64,000 nt of DNA from Thermoanaerobaculia bacterium (GTDB lineage: Bacteria > Acidobacteriota > Thermoanaerobaculia > Multivoradales > Multivoraceae). Positions 1 to 8,581 of the stretch are shown piece by piece; position 1 is the stretch's first letter, and the number at the start of each line of letters is the position of its first letter. Below the pieces are notes generated by a model. The model was not told the DNA's origin and ran no database searches. It saw only the letters and a list, made by a program, of their open reading frames with translations. The DNA is taken from contig JAJEHN010000028.1 of the NCBI GenBank assembly GCA_022823665.1, positions 1 to 64,000 of the forward strand, written 5' to 3'. Both the position numbers and the translations under genes were made by a program.

Positions 1-137
1 CAATCCAACAGACCAACCTGTGCCGTGCGTCTCGCTCGCATGCTTGCCTCCTCACTCCGATCTGTGAAATCGAAGCTACACCGAGCCCATCGAGCCCAAT
101 AAAATCAAGCACTTCCGCGTTTCTGGACGAGAACTAG

Positions 138-575
138 CTAGAAGTCCAGCACGAAGGTGACCGGTCCATCGTTGACCAGGTCCACCCGCATTCGCTCTCC
201 GAAACGGCCGCACTCCACCTGCACGCCGGCCGCCTCCAGCCGGAGGCGCAGCGTCTCGAGCAGCGGCTCGGCCACTTCCGGCAACGCCGCCCGGTCGAAC
301 GACGGCCGCCTCCCCTTGCGCGTCGACGCGGCCAGCGTGAACTGGGACACGAGGAGAACCGCTCCGCCTGACTGGCGCACGTCGAGGTTCATCCGCCCCC
401 GCTCGTCGTCGAAGAACCGGAGCCTGACGAGCTTGGCCGCGGCCGCTTCCACCTGATCCTGTCCGTCGCCGGTTTCCACGCCGGCCAGGACCACCATGCC
501 GGCGCCTGTCCTCCCCACGGTCCGGCCCTCGACCGAGACCTCGGCTCGCGCCACTCGCTGAACCACCAGCCGCAT
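138..575 (-). CDS. dtd: D-aminoacyl-tRNA deacylase
   Basis: Hydrolyses D-aminoacyl-tRNAs (and mischarged Gly-tRNA) in the cytoplasm, as a proofreading step in translation. The 145-residue product has the two family signatures: SQFTL in the middle and NDGPVT close to the C-terminus, which build the active site of the Dtd dimer. The start is the ATG at 575, giving the usual MRLVVQRV beginning. A longer frame reaching 608 adds eleven residues with no family counterpart. The gene stands alone on the minus strand, divergent from ssb. Confidence 0.93.
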   Translation of the reverse strand: MRLVVQRVARAEVSVEGRTVGRTGAGMVVLAGVETGDGQDQVEAAAAKLVRLRFFDDERGRMNLDVRQSGGAVLLVSQFTLAASTRKGRRPSFDRAALPEVAEPLLETLRLRLEAAGVQVECGRFGERMRVDLVNDGPVTFVLDF

Positions 576-655
576 CCAGGGGACACTACGCCAAGCTCGG
601 AACCGCACATCCGGCGGACCACGGGATCAGCGGCAACCGTGCCGCCAGATGCGCC

Positions 656-661
656 TACAAT
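656..661 (+). promoter_or_regulatory. Possible -10 element for ssb
   Basis: TACAAT matches five of six bases of the sigma-70 -10 consensus in the short dtd/ssb divergent gap, about 85 bases upstream of the ssb ATG. I find no convincing -35 hexamer at 16-18 bases, so this is only a candidate. Confidence 0.3.
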
Positions 662-747
662 GGAGTTCCGCCAGCCCGTCCAGGGGACGCCCCCGGCGCT
701 ACGACGCACCACGCTTTGAACGCGAATGAGAGAGGAAGAACCAGAGC

Positions 748-1194
748 ATGCTCAACAAAGTGATCCTGATCGGCCGTCTCGGCAACGATCCTGAAATCCG
801 GACCACCCAGTCCGGCCAGACGCTGGCCACCTTCAACGTCGCCACGAACCGCCGGTGGCGCGACCGCGATGGCAATCGCCAGGAAGAAACGGAATGGCAT
901 CGCATCGTTTGCTGGGGACGGCAGGCAGAGGTGGCGGGCCAATACCTCAACCGAGGCAAGCTCGTCTCCGTCGAGGGGCGGCTGCAGACCCGCTCCTGGG
1001 ACGATCAGCAGACCGGCCAGAAGCGTTTCATGACCGAGATCGTCTGCGACAACTTCCAGATGCTGGGCAGCCGCGGCGACAACCAGGGGGGGCAGCCGGG
1101 CTACGGGGGCCAGAGCCGTCGCGAACAGCCCCAACCGGCGCCGCAGGACCAGGGCTTCGACGCCGGCGAACAGGACGACGACATCCCGTTCTAG
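748..1194 (+). CDS. ssb: Single-stranded DNA-binding protein
   Basis: Coats single-stranded DNA during replication, repair and recombination. The N-terminal ~105 residues form the OB fold ([16 protein letters not shown], then ATNRRW and EWHRIVCWG blocks). A Gly/Gln-rich linker follows, and the protein ends in the acidic tip DDDIPF that recruits partner proteins. At 148 residues it has a typical bacterial length. It faces mutS tail to tail. Confidence 0.97.
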   Translation: MLNKVILIGRLGNDPEIRTTQSGQTLATFNVATNRRWRDRDGNRQEETEWHRIVCWGRQAEVAGQYLNRGKLVSVEGRLQTRSWDDQQTGQKRFMTEIVCDNFQMLGSRGDNQGGQPGYGGQSRREQPQPAPQDQGFDAGEQDDDIPF

Positions 1195-1204
1195 CTCCGT
1201 TGTC

Positions 1205-1239
1205 GGTGCGCCGGCCTTCTGGGCGGCTGCCCGCGCACC
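1205..1239. terminator. Possible shared stem-loop between ssb and mutS
   Basis: GGTGCGC at 1205-1211 pairs with GCGCACC at 1233-1239 in the convergent ssb/mutS gap. There is no T tract, so this is a weak candidate for a bidirectional terminator. Confidence 0.3.
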
Positions 1240-1248
1240 AGCGGCCTG

Positions 1249-3966
1249 CTACTTCACGCCAAGCCGGCTCTGCAGGGTCTGGAGGAGGTTCAGGGCGGCC
1301 ACCGGCGTCAACTGGTCCACGTCGACCGCCCGCAGCGCCTCGATCACGGCCTCGTCCTCGCCACCCCACAACGCGAGCTGGTCCGCGCCGGGACTCGGCG
1401 GCGCTCCGGAAGCGCCGTCGACGACCCGGGGCCTGCCGGAGAAGCCGTACTGCTGGGACTCGATGTTCGAGAGCACGGCGGCGGCGCGCTCGACGACCTC
1501 CCGAGGCACACCGGCCAGACGCGCCACGTGCAGACCGTAGGACTTGTCGGCGCGGCCTTCCGCGACCCTGTGCAGGAACAGGATCCGGTCCTGCCACTCT
1601 TTCACCGCCATCCGCGAGTTCCTGACCCGCGCAAGAGTCGCCGGCAGGCCGGTGAGTTCGTGGTAGTGGGTGGCGAAAAGCGCGAGCGAGCCGTTGTGCT
1701 CGTGCAGACGTTCGATGATGGCCCACGCCAGGGAGAGACCGTCGTAGGTCGAGGTGCCCCGGCCGACCTCATCCAGGACGACCAGGCTGTCGGGCGTCGC
1801 GTGACGCAGGATGTTCGCGGTCTCGACCATCTCGACCATGAACGTCGATTCGCCGCGAGCCAGGTCATCACTGGCGCCGACACGGGTGAAGACCCGGTCG
1901 ACCAGGCCGATCTCGGCGCTCCCGGCGGGAACGAAGCACCCCGCGTGAGCCATCAACACGATCAGCGCGGTCTGCCGGAGATAGGTCGACTTGCCGCCCA
2001 TGTTGGGACCGGTCAGCAGGATGATCTGCTCCCGATCCCGGTCGAGCCGCACGTCGTTCGGCACGAAGCCGGAAGCGCCGCGGATGGCCGCCGTCGACCG
2101 TTCCACGACGGGATGGCGTCCCTCGCGGATCTCGATCCTGCCGGGCGCCGCCAGCATCCGCGGTCGGACGTAGTCGTAGCGGCCCGCAGCCTCCGCCAGT
2201 GCGGTGAGACAGTCGAGCCGGGCCAGCGCTGCCGCCAGGGTGAGCAGGCGCGGGGCTTCCCGGGCGGCCTCGGCCCGGAGTGACTCGAAGATCTCCTGTT
2301 CCAGCGCAAGCTGGCCGCTCTCGGCGCCCAGGATCTGCTGTTCCAGCGTCTTCAGATCCTCCGTGACATAGCGTTCGGCGTTGGTCAGGGTCTGCCGGCG
2401 GACGTAGTGGTCGGGAACCCGCTCCTGCTGGGTCTTGCGGACCTCCAGGTAGTAGCCGAAGACCCGGTTGTAGCCGACCTTCAGCGTAGGGATTCCCGTC
2501 GCCTCCCGCTCCCCGGCCTCGAGCGCCGCCATGTGCCCCTTGCCGTCCCGCGCCAGAGACCGGAGTCGGTCGAGTTCCGCGTCGACGCCGGCCGCGATCA
2601 CGCCACCGTCGCTCAGCGAGCCCGGCGCCTCCGCGAGTGTCGCGTCGAACCTCGCTCGCAGCCCGGGCAGCGCGTCCGTCGTTGCCACGCGTGCGAGAAG
2701 GTCGGCATCCAGCCCCGCCACGGCCGCCAGTGTGGAAGGAGCGTCGCGCAGGGTTTCCCGCAGGGCCGCCGCCTCGCGGGGAGTGATCCGGCCCAGAACC
2801 AACCTCGACGTCAGCCGCTCCAGGTCCGCCATGCCCCTGAACCGTGAGCGGAGGGACTCCCGCAGCGGGATGTTCCGGAGCAGCACGTCGACCGCGTCGT
2901 GGCGCTCCTCCAGGGCGCCCGCATCCCGGAGCGGCCGGCTCAGCCAGCGCCGCAGGGCGCGGGCGCCGGGCCCCGTGAGCGTGAGGTCGAGCACGTCGAC
3001 GAGAGTCCGTCCGCCCTGGTGCTGGAGGTGCCGAAAGATCTCCAGGTTACGCAGCGTCGTGTCATCCACCACCACGCAACGGTCGTCGTGCTGAACCTCG
3101 AGACCCGTTACGTGATCGATGTCCGATCTGGCGGCGCGGCGCGCGTACTCCAGCACGAGGGCGGCCGCTGCAACCGCGGCCTCACCCTCGACCAGACCGA
3201 AGCCCCGCAGGTTGTCGACCTGGAACTGCCGGCGCAGGGCGCGCTCGGCGGAGGCTGAGCGCGGCGCCTCGGAGCTGTCGACCGCCGTGTGCGGAACTCC
3301 GGCACGGTCGATCCAGGCCGGAAGCTGGCCGGCCGGGTCGGCGCCACCCTTTTCGAAGTCCGCGCCGCAGGTGAGAACCTCGCGCGGCCCGAGCCGTTCG
3401 AGATCGTCCACCGCGAACGCAGCGTCCGGCCAGCGGCGCACGAAGAACTCGCCGGTCGAGACGTCCAGGAACGCACCGGCGCCCGCCCCGCCGTTGAAGC
3501 GGATCCCGGCAAGGTAGTTCGGCCGGTTCTGATCGAGCATCTCCAGGTCGCTGATCGTTCCCGGCGTCACGATCCGCGTGACCTCCCGGCGTACCAGCCC
3601 CCGGGCCTGCGCCGGATCCTCGACCTGATCGCACACGGCGACCTTGTAGCCCGCGTCGAGCAGCCTGGCGATGTAGGAGTCAACCGCGTGGTGGGGCACC
3701 CCGCACATCGGCGCCTCGCTGGCGGTTCCCTTCTGCCGCGCGGTGAGGGCGACATCGAGTACCGGTGCGGCGGTCGTGGCGTCCTCGAAGAACAGCTCGA
3801 AGAAGTCGCCCATCCGGTACAGCAGAATCGCGTCCGGGTAGTCGGCCTTGACCGTCAGGTAGTGCCGGAGCATCGGCGTGAGGGTGGCTACGTCCCGGGC
3901 CGGCCCAGCCGATCGACCGGCGGGTGTCCGTGAATCTCCCGCGTTCTCTGCAGCGCTCCCGTCCAC
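1249..3966 (-). CDS. mutS: DNA mismatch repair ATPase MutS
   Basis: Recognises mismatches and, through ATP binding, recruits MutL. The 905-residue protein has the N-terminal mismatch-binding motif GDFFELFFEDA (the Phe-x-Glu that wedges at the mispair, here F-F-E), connector and lever domains, Walker A GPNMGGKST and Walker B LVVLDEVGRGTSTYDG. The frame opens with GTG at 3966. An ATG 31 codons further in (MLRHYLTVKADYPD) also gives a family-like start, so the first 31 residues are uncertain. It is divergent from tsaB across a 27-base gap. mutL is elsewhere in the window (20215), and no mutH is visible. Confidence 0.97.
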   Translation of the reverse strand: MDGSAAENAGDSRTPAGRSAGPARDVATLTPMLRHYLTVKADYPDAILLYRMGDFFELFFEDATTAAPVLDVALTARQKGTASEAPMCGVPHHAVDSYIARLLDAGYKVAVCDQVEDPAQARGLVRREVTRIVTPGTISDLEMLDQNRPNYLAGIRFNGGAGAGAFLDVSTGEFFVRRWPDAAFAVDDLERLGPREVLTCGADFEKGGADPAGQLPAWIDRAGVPHTAVDSSEAPRSASAERALRRQFQVDNLRGFGLVEGEAAVAAAALVLEYARRAARSDIDHVTGLEVQHDDRCVVVDDTTLRNLEIFRHLQHQGGRTLVDVLDLTLTGPGARALRRWLSRPLRDAGALEERHDAVDVLLRNIPLRESLRSRFRGMADLERLTSRLVLGRITPREAAALRETLRDAPSTLAAVAGLDADLLARVATTDALPGLRARFDATLAEAPGSLSDGGVIAAGVDAELDRLRSLARDGKGHMAALEAGEREATGIPTLKVGYNRVFGYYLEVRKTQQERVPDHYVRRQTLTNAERYVTEDLKTLEQQILGAESGQLALEQEIFESLRAEAAREAPRLLTLAAALARLDCLTALAEAAGRYDYVRPRMLAAPGRIEIREGRHPVVERSTAAIRGASGFVPNDVRLDRDREQIILLTGPNMGGKSTYLRQTALIVLMAHAGCFVPAGSAEIGLVDRVFTRVGASDDLARGESTFMVEMVETANILRHATPDSLVVLDEVGRGTSTYDGLSLAWAIIERLHEHNGSLALFATHYHELTGLPATLARVRNSRMAVKEWQDRILFLHRVAEGRADKSYGLHVARLAGVPREVVERAAAVLSNIESQQYGFSGRPRVVDGASGAPPSPGADQLALWGGEDEAVIEALRAVDVDQLTPVAALNLLQTLQSRLGVK

Positions 3967-3977
3967 GGACGGCCGCC

Positions 3978-3985
3978 AGTATAGT
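3978..3985. promoter_or_regulatory. Overlapping divergent -10 elements, mutS/tsaB
   Basis: AGTATAGT reads TATAGT on the plus strand (3980-3985, 8 bases before the tsaB ATG) and TATACT on the minus strand (3983-3978, 11 bases before the mutS GTG). Each matches five of six -10 consensus bases. No clear -35 is seen on either strand. If used, tsaB would be leaderless and mutS nearly so. Confidence 0.45.
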
Positions 3986-3993
3986 GAGCGGCC

Positions 3994-4707
3994 ATGGCTT
4001 CCGGGCCGCTGCTCGCGTTCGACACCGGTTCGGCCGTCGTCAGCGTGGCGCTCGCTCTACCCGACCGGGTCGACACGCTCGCCACGCCTCAGGGCCGTTC
4101 GTCGCGCGAACTCATCGCGATGATCGACGAGTTGCTGGCCCGCGCGGGTCTGGAAGCCCGGGACCTGGCCGGGATCGGGGCAGCCAGGGGACCGGGCAGC
4201 TTTACCGGCCTGCGGGTTGGACTGGCCACCGCGATCGGCCTGCACCAGGCCTCCGGAGTGCGCGCGGGCGCGGCTTCGACGTTCGAGGTCCTGGCCGGCC
4301 ACTACGCCGAGCGCGCGGCCACGCCGGAGCCAGAGGTGCTGGCGGTCGTCGATGCGCATCGGGACCGCTGGTTCGTCCAGCGTGTGCTGCTGACAGCAGA
4401 CGGCGGGCCCCAGGCCGACGGACCGGCTGAGATCAGGAGTCGGACCGATCTCAACCGGAGCGCTCTTCCTCTCGTCGGCCACGGCGCATCCGCGCTGGAG
4501 GTTCCGGCCGGTGCGATCGAAGCGACGGAGCTTGCCCCGAGCATGCTGCGCCTGATGCAAGGCGGTGACTTTCCCTGGGATCCGTCAACGCTCGTCGAAC
4601 CTCTCTACCTGCGCCCGCCCGCGACGAGCCCGCCCAAGCTGGTACGCTCGAAGCAGGCCCCTCGGAAAGCCACCGAACGACCACGAAGGGAGGCGCGTAC
4701 CGAATGA
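3994..4707 (+). CDS. tsaB: tRNA threonylcarbamoyladenosine biosynthesis protein TsaB
   Basis: Non-catalytic partner of TsaD in the complex that makes t6A at position 37 of ANN-decoding tRNAs. The 237-residue protein has the ASKHA fold start FDTGSAVVSVAL and the hallmark GPGSFTGLRVG near residue 68. The C-terminus is a basic, low-complexity tail of about 25 residues (APRKATERPRREAR). It overlaps the next gene by four bases (ATGA), so the two are probably translationally coupled. Confidence 0.93.
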   Translation: MASGPLLAFDTGSAVVSVALALPDRVDTLATPQGRSSRELIAMIDELLARAGLEARDLAGIGAARGPGSFTGLRVGLATAIGLHQASGVRAGAASTFEVLAGHYAERAATPEPEVLAVVDAHRDRWFVQRVLLTADGGPQADGPAEIRSRTDLNRSALPLVGHGASALEVPAGAIEATELAPSMLRLMQGGDFPWDPSTLVEPLYLRPPATSPPKLVRSKQAPRKATERPRREARTE

Positions 4708-4931
4708 GCGATGACGCAGTCAAGGAAGAACTTCTGGCGCAGGAGGGCGAGTTCAAGAAACTCTACGAAGAGCATCAGGCCTGTGAGAGTCAACTCGAAG
4801 AACTGGTCGGCCGCCCCGTCCTCTCGCCGACGGATCAGTCCGAGGCCAAGCGCATCAAGCTCCACAAGCTCGCTCTCAAGGACCGCATGGAGTCGATCAT
4901 CCGGTCCCACGCCCTTCAGGCAGCCAGCTAG
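4704..4931 (+). CDS. DUF465 / YdcH-family small coiled-coil protein
   Basis: A 75-residue, strongly charged, helical protein with the DUF465 pattern: an EEHQACESQLEEL helix, a short turn with LSPTDQSE, then KRIKLHKLALKDRMESII. The family is widespread and of unknown function. Its start overlaps the tsaB stop as ATGA. Confidence 0.85.
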   Translation: MSDDAVKEELLAQEGEFKKLYEEHQACESQLEELVGRPVLSPTDQSEAKRIKLHKLALKDRMESIIRSHALQAAS

Positions 4932-4991
4932 GAACGTCGAACCCGTCGCGGGCTGCTCGTTTGGCCCCTGGCCCCCATCCCGGTTGAACGG

Positions 4992-5690
4992 ATGAGATTC
5001 GCTCGGGAGGCCTGGCCGTTCGTGCTGCCGTTCCTGGCCGCGGCGGCGGTCTTCTGGCCCCTTGGCTGGCACGTAGCCGCGGGCACGGTGGCCGTCCTCG
5101 GTGTTCTGGTCCTCCTCTTCTTCCGCGACCCCACGCGAAACTACGAGGGGCCGCCCGACGTCGTCCTTTCTCCCGCCGAAGGAACGGTGATGGCCGTGGA
5201 GGTGATCACCGACAGCGCCCTCGGGGACGAGGCCTGGCGGCGCATCTCGATCTTCCTTTCCGTCTTCAACGTCCATACCCAGAAGACGCCGGTCGAGGGC
5301 GTTGTGATCGGCAGCATCGCGACGCCCGGGAAGAAACTCCCCGCCTTCCGCAAGGAGGCCGGCGACGTGAACGAGAACCACCTCACACTGCTGCGCCGGC
5401 CCCAGGGCGATCTCATCGCGGTGCGCCAGATCGCCGGTCTCGTGGCCCGACGCGTGGTTGCCCATGTCCAGGCCGGCCAGCGGGTGATCCAGGGCGAGCC
5501 CCTTGGCCTGATCAAGTTCGGCTCCCGCGTCGACGTGTTCGTGCCGCTTTCTTACGACCCCCTGGTCGAGAAGGGCCAGCGCGTGATCTCCGGCGAGACG
5601 CCGCTCGCCATGCCCACGGACCCGTCCACCCCGCCGCCGGAAGACCTTCCGGTCCGGCGACCCGCCGTCCGATCCGGAGACGAATCATGA
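4992..5690 (+). CDS. psd: Phosphatidylserine decarboxylase proenzyme (short type)
   Basis: Converts phosphatidylserine to phosphatidylethanolamine at the inner membrane. The 232 residues begin with two hydrophobic helices and the family block FFRDPTRNY. They also contain NVHTQKTPVEG and the autocleavage site in KFGSRVDVFVP, where the Ser after Gly becomes the pyruvoyl group. The C-terminal KGQRVISGETPLA is also typical. It overlaps pssA by four bases (ATGA), so the two enzymes of PE synthesis are made together. Confidence 0.95.
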   Translation: MRFAREAWPFVLPFLAAAAVFWPLGWHVAAGTVAVLGVLVLLFFRDPTRNYEGPPDVVLSPAEGTVMAVEVITDSALGDEAWRRISIFLSVFNVHTQKTPVEGVVIGSIATPGKKLPAFRKEAGDVNENHLTLLRRPQGDLIAVRQIAGLVARRVVAHVQAGQRVIQGEPLGLIKFGSRVDVFVPLSYDPLVEKGQRVISGETPLAMPTDPSTPPPEDLPVRRPAVRSGDES

Positions 5691-6454
5691 ACTGGAAGCC
5701 GCGCAAACCGAGACCGTTGCGAGCCGGGGCCTACGTGATCCCCAGCCTGTTCACGACCGCGAACATGCTGCTCGGCTTCTACGCTCTGCTGGCAGGTCTC
5801 GAGGGGCAGTTCCAGGCCGCCGTGCTGATGCTCTTCGCCGCGGCCTGCCTTGACACGCTGGACGGCCGGATAGCCCGCCTGACCGGTACCGCGAGCCCCT
5901 TCGGCAGGGAGTACGACTCGCTGGCCGACCTGGTCTCCTTCGGCCTGGCCCCGGCATTGCTCTGCTACCTCTGGGGCCTTCACGAGCTCGGGCGCGTGGG
6001 CTTCGCGGCGCCGGCCGTCTACCTGCTCTGCAACGCCGCCCGCCTGGCCCGCTTCAACGTCAGCCGCCGCACGGCCGACCCCGCCTACTTCATCGGGCTG
6101 CCGGCGCCCGCCGCCGCGGGGGCGATCGGCTCGATTCTCTTCTTCGTCGACACCCGGGGCGACTCCTTTCTGTTCCAGATCGTCGTTCTGTCCGCGCTGG
6201 TCGTTGTCGGCCTGCTCGCCGTCTCCACCTTCCGCTACGTCAGCTTCAAGGAAATCGACTTCCGGCGCCGCCGGAGTTTCCGGGTGGTTCTCGTCATCGC
6301 CTCGATCGCCGTGCTGGCGCTGATCCATATCGGTGTCTTCTTCCTGGTCGGCGCGGCCAGCTACGCGCTTTCCGGACCGACCGCCTGGCTCGCTCGCCGC
6401 CTCAGACGCCGCCGGGCGATCCGTCTTCGCGCTGCTACGCTCCGCGGCCGATGA
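5687..6454 (+). CDS. pssA: CDP-diacylglycerol-serine O-phosphatidyltransferase
   Basis: Makes phosphatidylserine from CDP-diacylglycerol and serine, the substrate of the preceding decarboxylase. This 255-residue, multi-helix membrane protein has the CDP-alcohol phosphatidyltransferase signature (D-G-x2-A-R-x8-G-x3-D-x3-D) running from [10 protein letters not shown] to [11 protein letters not shown], at about residues 60-90. Coupled to psd before and trxB after by ATGA overlaps. The C-terminal ~25 residues are Arg-rich. Confidence 0.95.
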   Translation: MNWKPRKPRPLRAGAYVIPSLFTTANMLLGFYALLAGLEGQFQAAVLMLFAAACLDTLDGRIARLTGTASPFGREYDSLADLVSFGLAPALLCYLWGLHELGRVGFAAPAVYLLCNAARLARFNVSRRTADPAYFIGLPAPAAAGAIGSILFFVDTRGDSFLFQIVVLSALVVVGLLAVSTFRYVSFKEIDFRRRRSFRVVLVIASIAVLALIHIGVFFLVGAASYALSGPTAWLARRLRRRRAIRLRAATLRGR

Positions 6455-7404
6455 CGACCGCTCCGTCCGCCTCTCCAGACCACCACCGGCTGACCATCCT
6501 CGGATCAGGACCCGCGGGACTCACCGCGGCCCTGTACGCGGCGCGCGCCGATCTCTCGCCGCTGGTTCTCGAGGGCGGCCAGCCCGGCGGGCAACTGACG
6601 ATCACGACGGATGTCGAGAACTACCCGGGCTTCCCGAAGGGGATCATGGGGCCCGAGCTGATCGATCAGATGCGGGCCCAGGCGCAGCGTTTCGGGGCCG
6701 ATACCCGCTTCGAGACGGGTGTCTCGGTGGATTTGAGTGGGCGCCCGTTCCGGCTCGAGACGGACGGCGGCGAATACTCCACCGACGCCCTGATCATCGC
6801 CACCGGCGCCTCCGCGCGCCAGTTGGGACTGCCTTCGGAAGCCGAGCTGATGGGCTACGGCGTCTCGGCCTGCGCCACCTGCGACGGCTTCTTCTTCCGC
6901 GACAAGGAACTCGTCGTGGTCGGAGGCGGCGACACGGCGATGGAGGAAGCCACGTTCCTGACGAAGTTCGCGAGCAAGGTAACGATCGTGCATCGCCGCG
7001 GCGAGCTGCGGGCCTCGATCATCATGCGCGAGCGCGCGGCCGCGAACGAGAAGATCGAGTGGCGCTTTCACGCCACCGTGGAGGAGATCTACGGAACCCA
7101 GGCCGAGGGCGTTCGCGGCGTCCGCCTGCGCGATCCCCGTTCCGGAGACGAATCGGACTTCTCCTGCCAGGGTGTCTTCACGGCGATCGGCCACAACCCG
7201 AACACCGGGCTGTTCGAGGGCAAGCTGCCGATGGACGATGTCGGCTACCTCAGGGTCCGCCATCCGGGCACGGCAACGGACGTCGAGGGAGTCTTCGCCT
7301 GCGGCGACGTGATGGACCCGATCTACCGGCAGGCGGTCACCGCGGCCGGCACCGGTTGCCAGGCGGCGATCGACGCGGAGCGCTGGCTCTCCGAAGTAGA
7401 CTGA
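6451..7404 (+). CDS. trxB: Thioredoxin-disulfide reductase
   Basis: FAD enzyme that passes electrons from NADPH to thioredoxin. The 317 residues hold the FAD motif [16 protein letters not shown], the redox-active pair in [11 protein letters not shown], the NADPH-domain motif [13 protein letters not shown] and the C-terminal FAD block [10 protein letters not shown]. Overlaps pssA by four bases. No thioredoxin gene is adjacent. Confidence 0.96.
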   Translation: MTTAPSASPDHHRLTILGSGPAGLTAALYAARADLSPLVLEGGQPGGQLTITTDVENYPGFPKGIMGPELIDQMRAQAQRFGADTRFETGVSVDLSGRPFRLETDGGEYSTDALIIATGASARQLGLPSEAELMGYGVSACATCDGFFFRDKELVVVGGGDTAMEEATFLTKFASKVTIVHRRGELRASIIMRERAAANEKIEWRFHATVEEIYGTQAEGVRGVRLRDPRSGDESDFSCQGVFTAIGHNPNTGLFEGKLPMDDVGYLRVRHPGTATDVEGVFACGDVMDPIYRQAVTAAGTGCQAAIDAERWLSEVD

Positions 7405-7437
7405 CCGGCCACAACGCGAGACAAGGACGGTGCGCGG

Positions 7438-8559
7438 ATGACCAAACTGAGACGCAGGGACTTCCTCGGCAAGGCGGTTGTCGCCACGGCCGGAGCCGGC
7501 GCCGTCGCCGCCTGCGGTGGCCCGGCGGCGGGACCGGAGGGCGCTCCCGCCGTCGTCACGAAGCCCCGCCTGAACTGGCGCCTGGCCTCCAGCTTCCCGC
7601 GCGGACTCGACACGATCTTCGGCGGCGCGGAAGTGCTCGCGGAGCGGGTAGAGAGTCTGTCCGAAGGCCGGTTCCGCATCCGCGCCTACCCCGCCGGCGA
7701 ACTGGTGCCCGGCCTCGGCGTGCTGGACGCGGTCCAGCAGGGCACGGTCGAACTCGGCCACACGGCCAGCTACTACTACACCGGCAAGAACCCGGCCGTA
7801 GCCTTCGACACCGCGATGCCGTTCGGCCTGAACACCCGGCAACAGAACGCCTGGCTCTACCACGGCGGCGGCCTGGAACTGATGCGCGAGGTGTTCGCGG
7901 ACTTCAGCATCGTGAACTTCCCGGCGGGCAACACGGGCGGCCAGATGGGCGGCTGGTTCCGCCGCGAGGTCAGCACGCTGGACGAGCTGCGCGGTCTGAA
8001 GATGCGCATCCCCGGGCTCGGCGCGGAGGTCCTGAGTCGACTGGGCGTCACCGTCCAGACCATCCCGGGCGGCGAGATCTACCCCGCCCTCGAGCGCGGC
8101 GTCGTCGACGCCGCCGAGTGGGTCGGACCCTACGACGACGAGAAGCTGGGCTTCCAGCGGGTGGCGAAGAACTACTACTATCCCGGCTGGTGGGAGCCGG
8201 GCCCGACGCTTTCCGCGTACGTCAACCGGACGGCGTGGGAATCCCTGCCCTCCGAGTACCAGGAGATCTTCCAGTCCGCCGCCGCGGAGGCGAACATCGA
8301 CATGATCTCCCGCTACGACGCGTTGAACCCCGGTGCTCTCAGACGCCTGGTCGACGGCGGCGTCACGCTCCGGCCGTTCTCCGACGAGATCCTCACCGCG
8401 TCACGCGACGCCGCGTTCGAATTGATGAACGAGAACGCCGCCGCGGACCCCGGCTACCGGAAGATCTTCGACTCCTGGGACGAGGTCCGCAAGTCGTCCT
8501 TCCGCTGGTTCAGCACCGCCGAACAGGCCTACGCGCGCTTCTCGTTCGGCGGCGGCTGA
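7438..8559 (+). CDS. TRAP transporter substrate-binding protein, DctP family (TakP-like)
   Basis: Periplasmic receptor that captures an organic acid for a TRAP carrier. The 373 residues start with a twin-arginine signal (RRRDFLGK, then a hydrophobic stretch to AVAACGG), so it is probably a Tat-exported lipoprotein. The mature part follows the DctP fold. The blocks GGGLELMREVF and EWVGPYDDEKLGF resemble the 2-oxoacid/lactate group (TakP, TtLacBP), making a monocarboxylate the likely ligand by homology. The matching permease genes lie immediately downstream but on the opposite strand. Confidence 0.9.
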   Translation: MTKLRRRDFLGKAVVATAGAGAVAACGGPAAGPEGAPAVVTKPRLNWRLASSFPRGLDTIFGGAEVLAERVESLSEGRFRIRAYPAGELVPGLGVLDAVQQGTVELGHTASYYYTGKNPAVAFDTAMPFGLNTRQQNAWLYHGGGLELMREVFADFSIVNFPAGNTGGQMGGWFRREVSTLDELRGLKMRIPGLGAEVLSRLGVTVQTIPGGEIYPALERGVVDAAEWVGPYDDEKLGFQRVAKNYYYPGWWEPGPTLSAYVNRTAWESLPSEYQEIFQSAAAEANIDMISRYDALNPGALRRLVDGGVTLRPFSDEILTASRDAAFELMNENAAADPGYRKIFDSWDEVRKSSFRWFSTAEQAYARFSFGGG

Positions 8560-8581
8560 GAAACCCGCCGGACGGCCGCCG

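Noticed and set aside
1..137. Possible tRNA, attachment site or gene end at the left edge
   Set aside because: Only a short direct repeat (CGAGCCCA at 82 and 91) was seen; no cloverleaf or coding sign.
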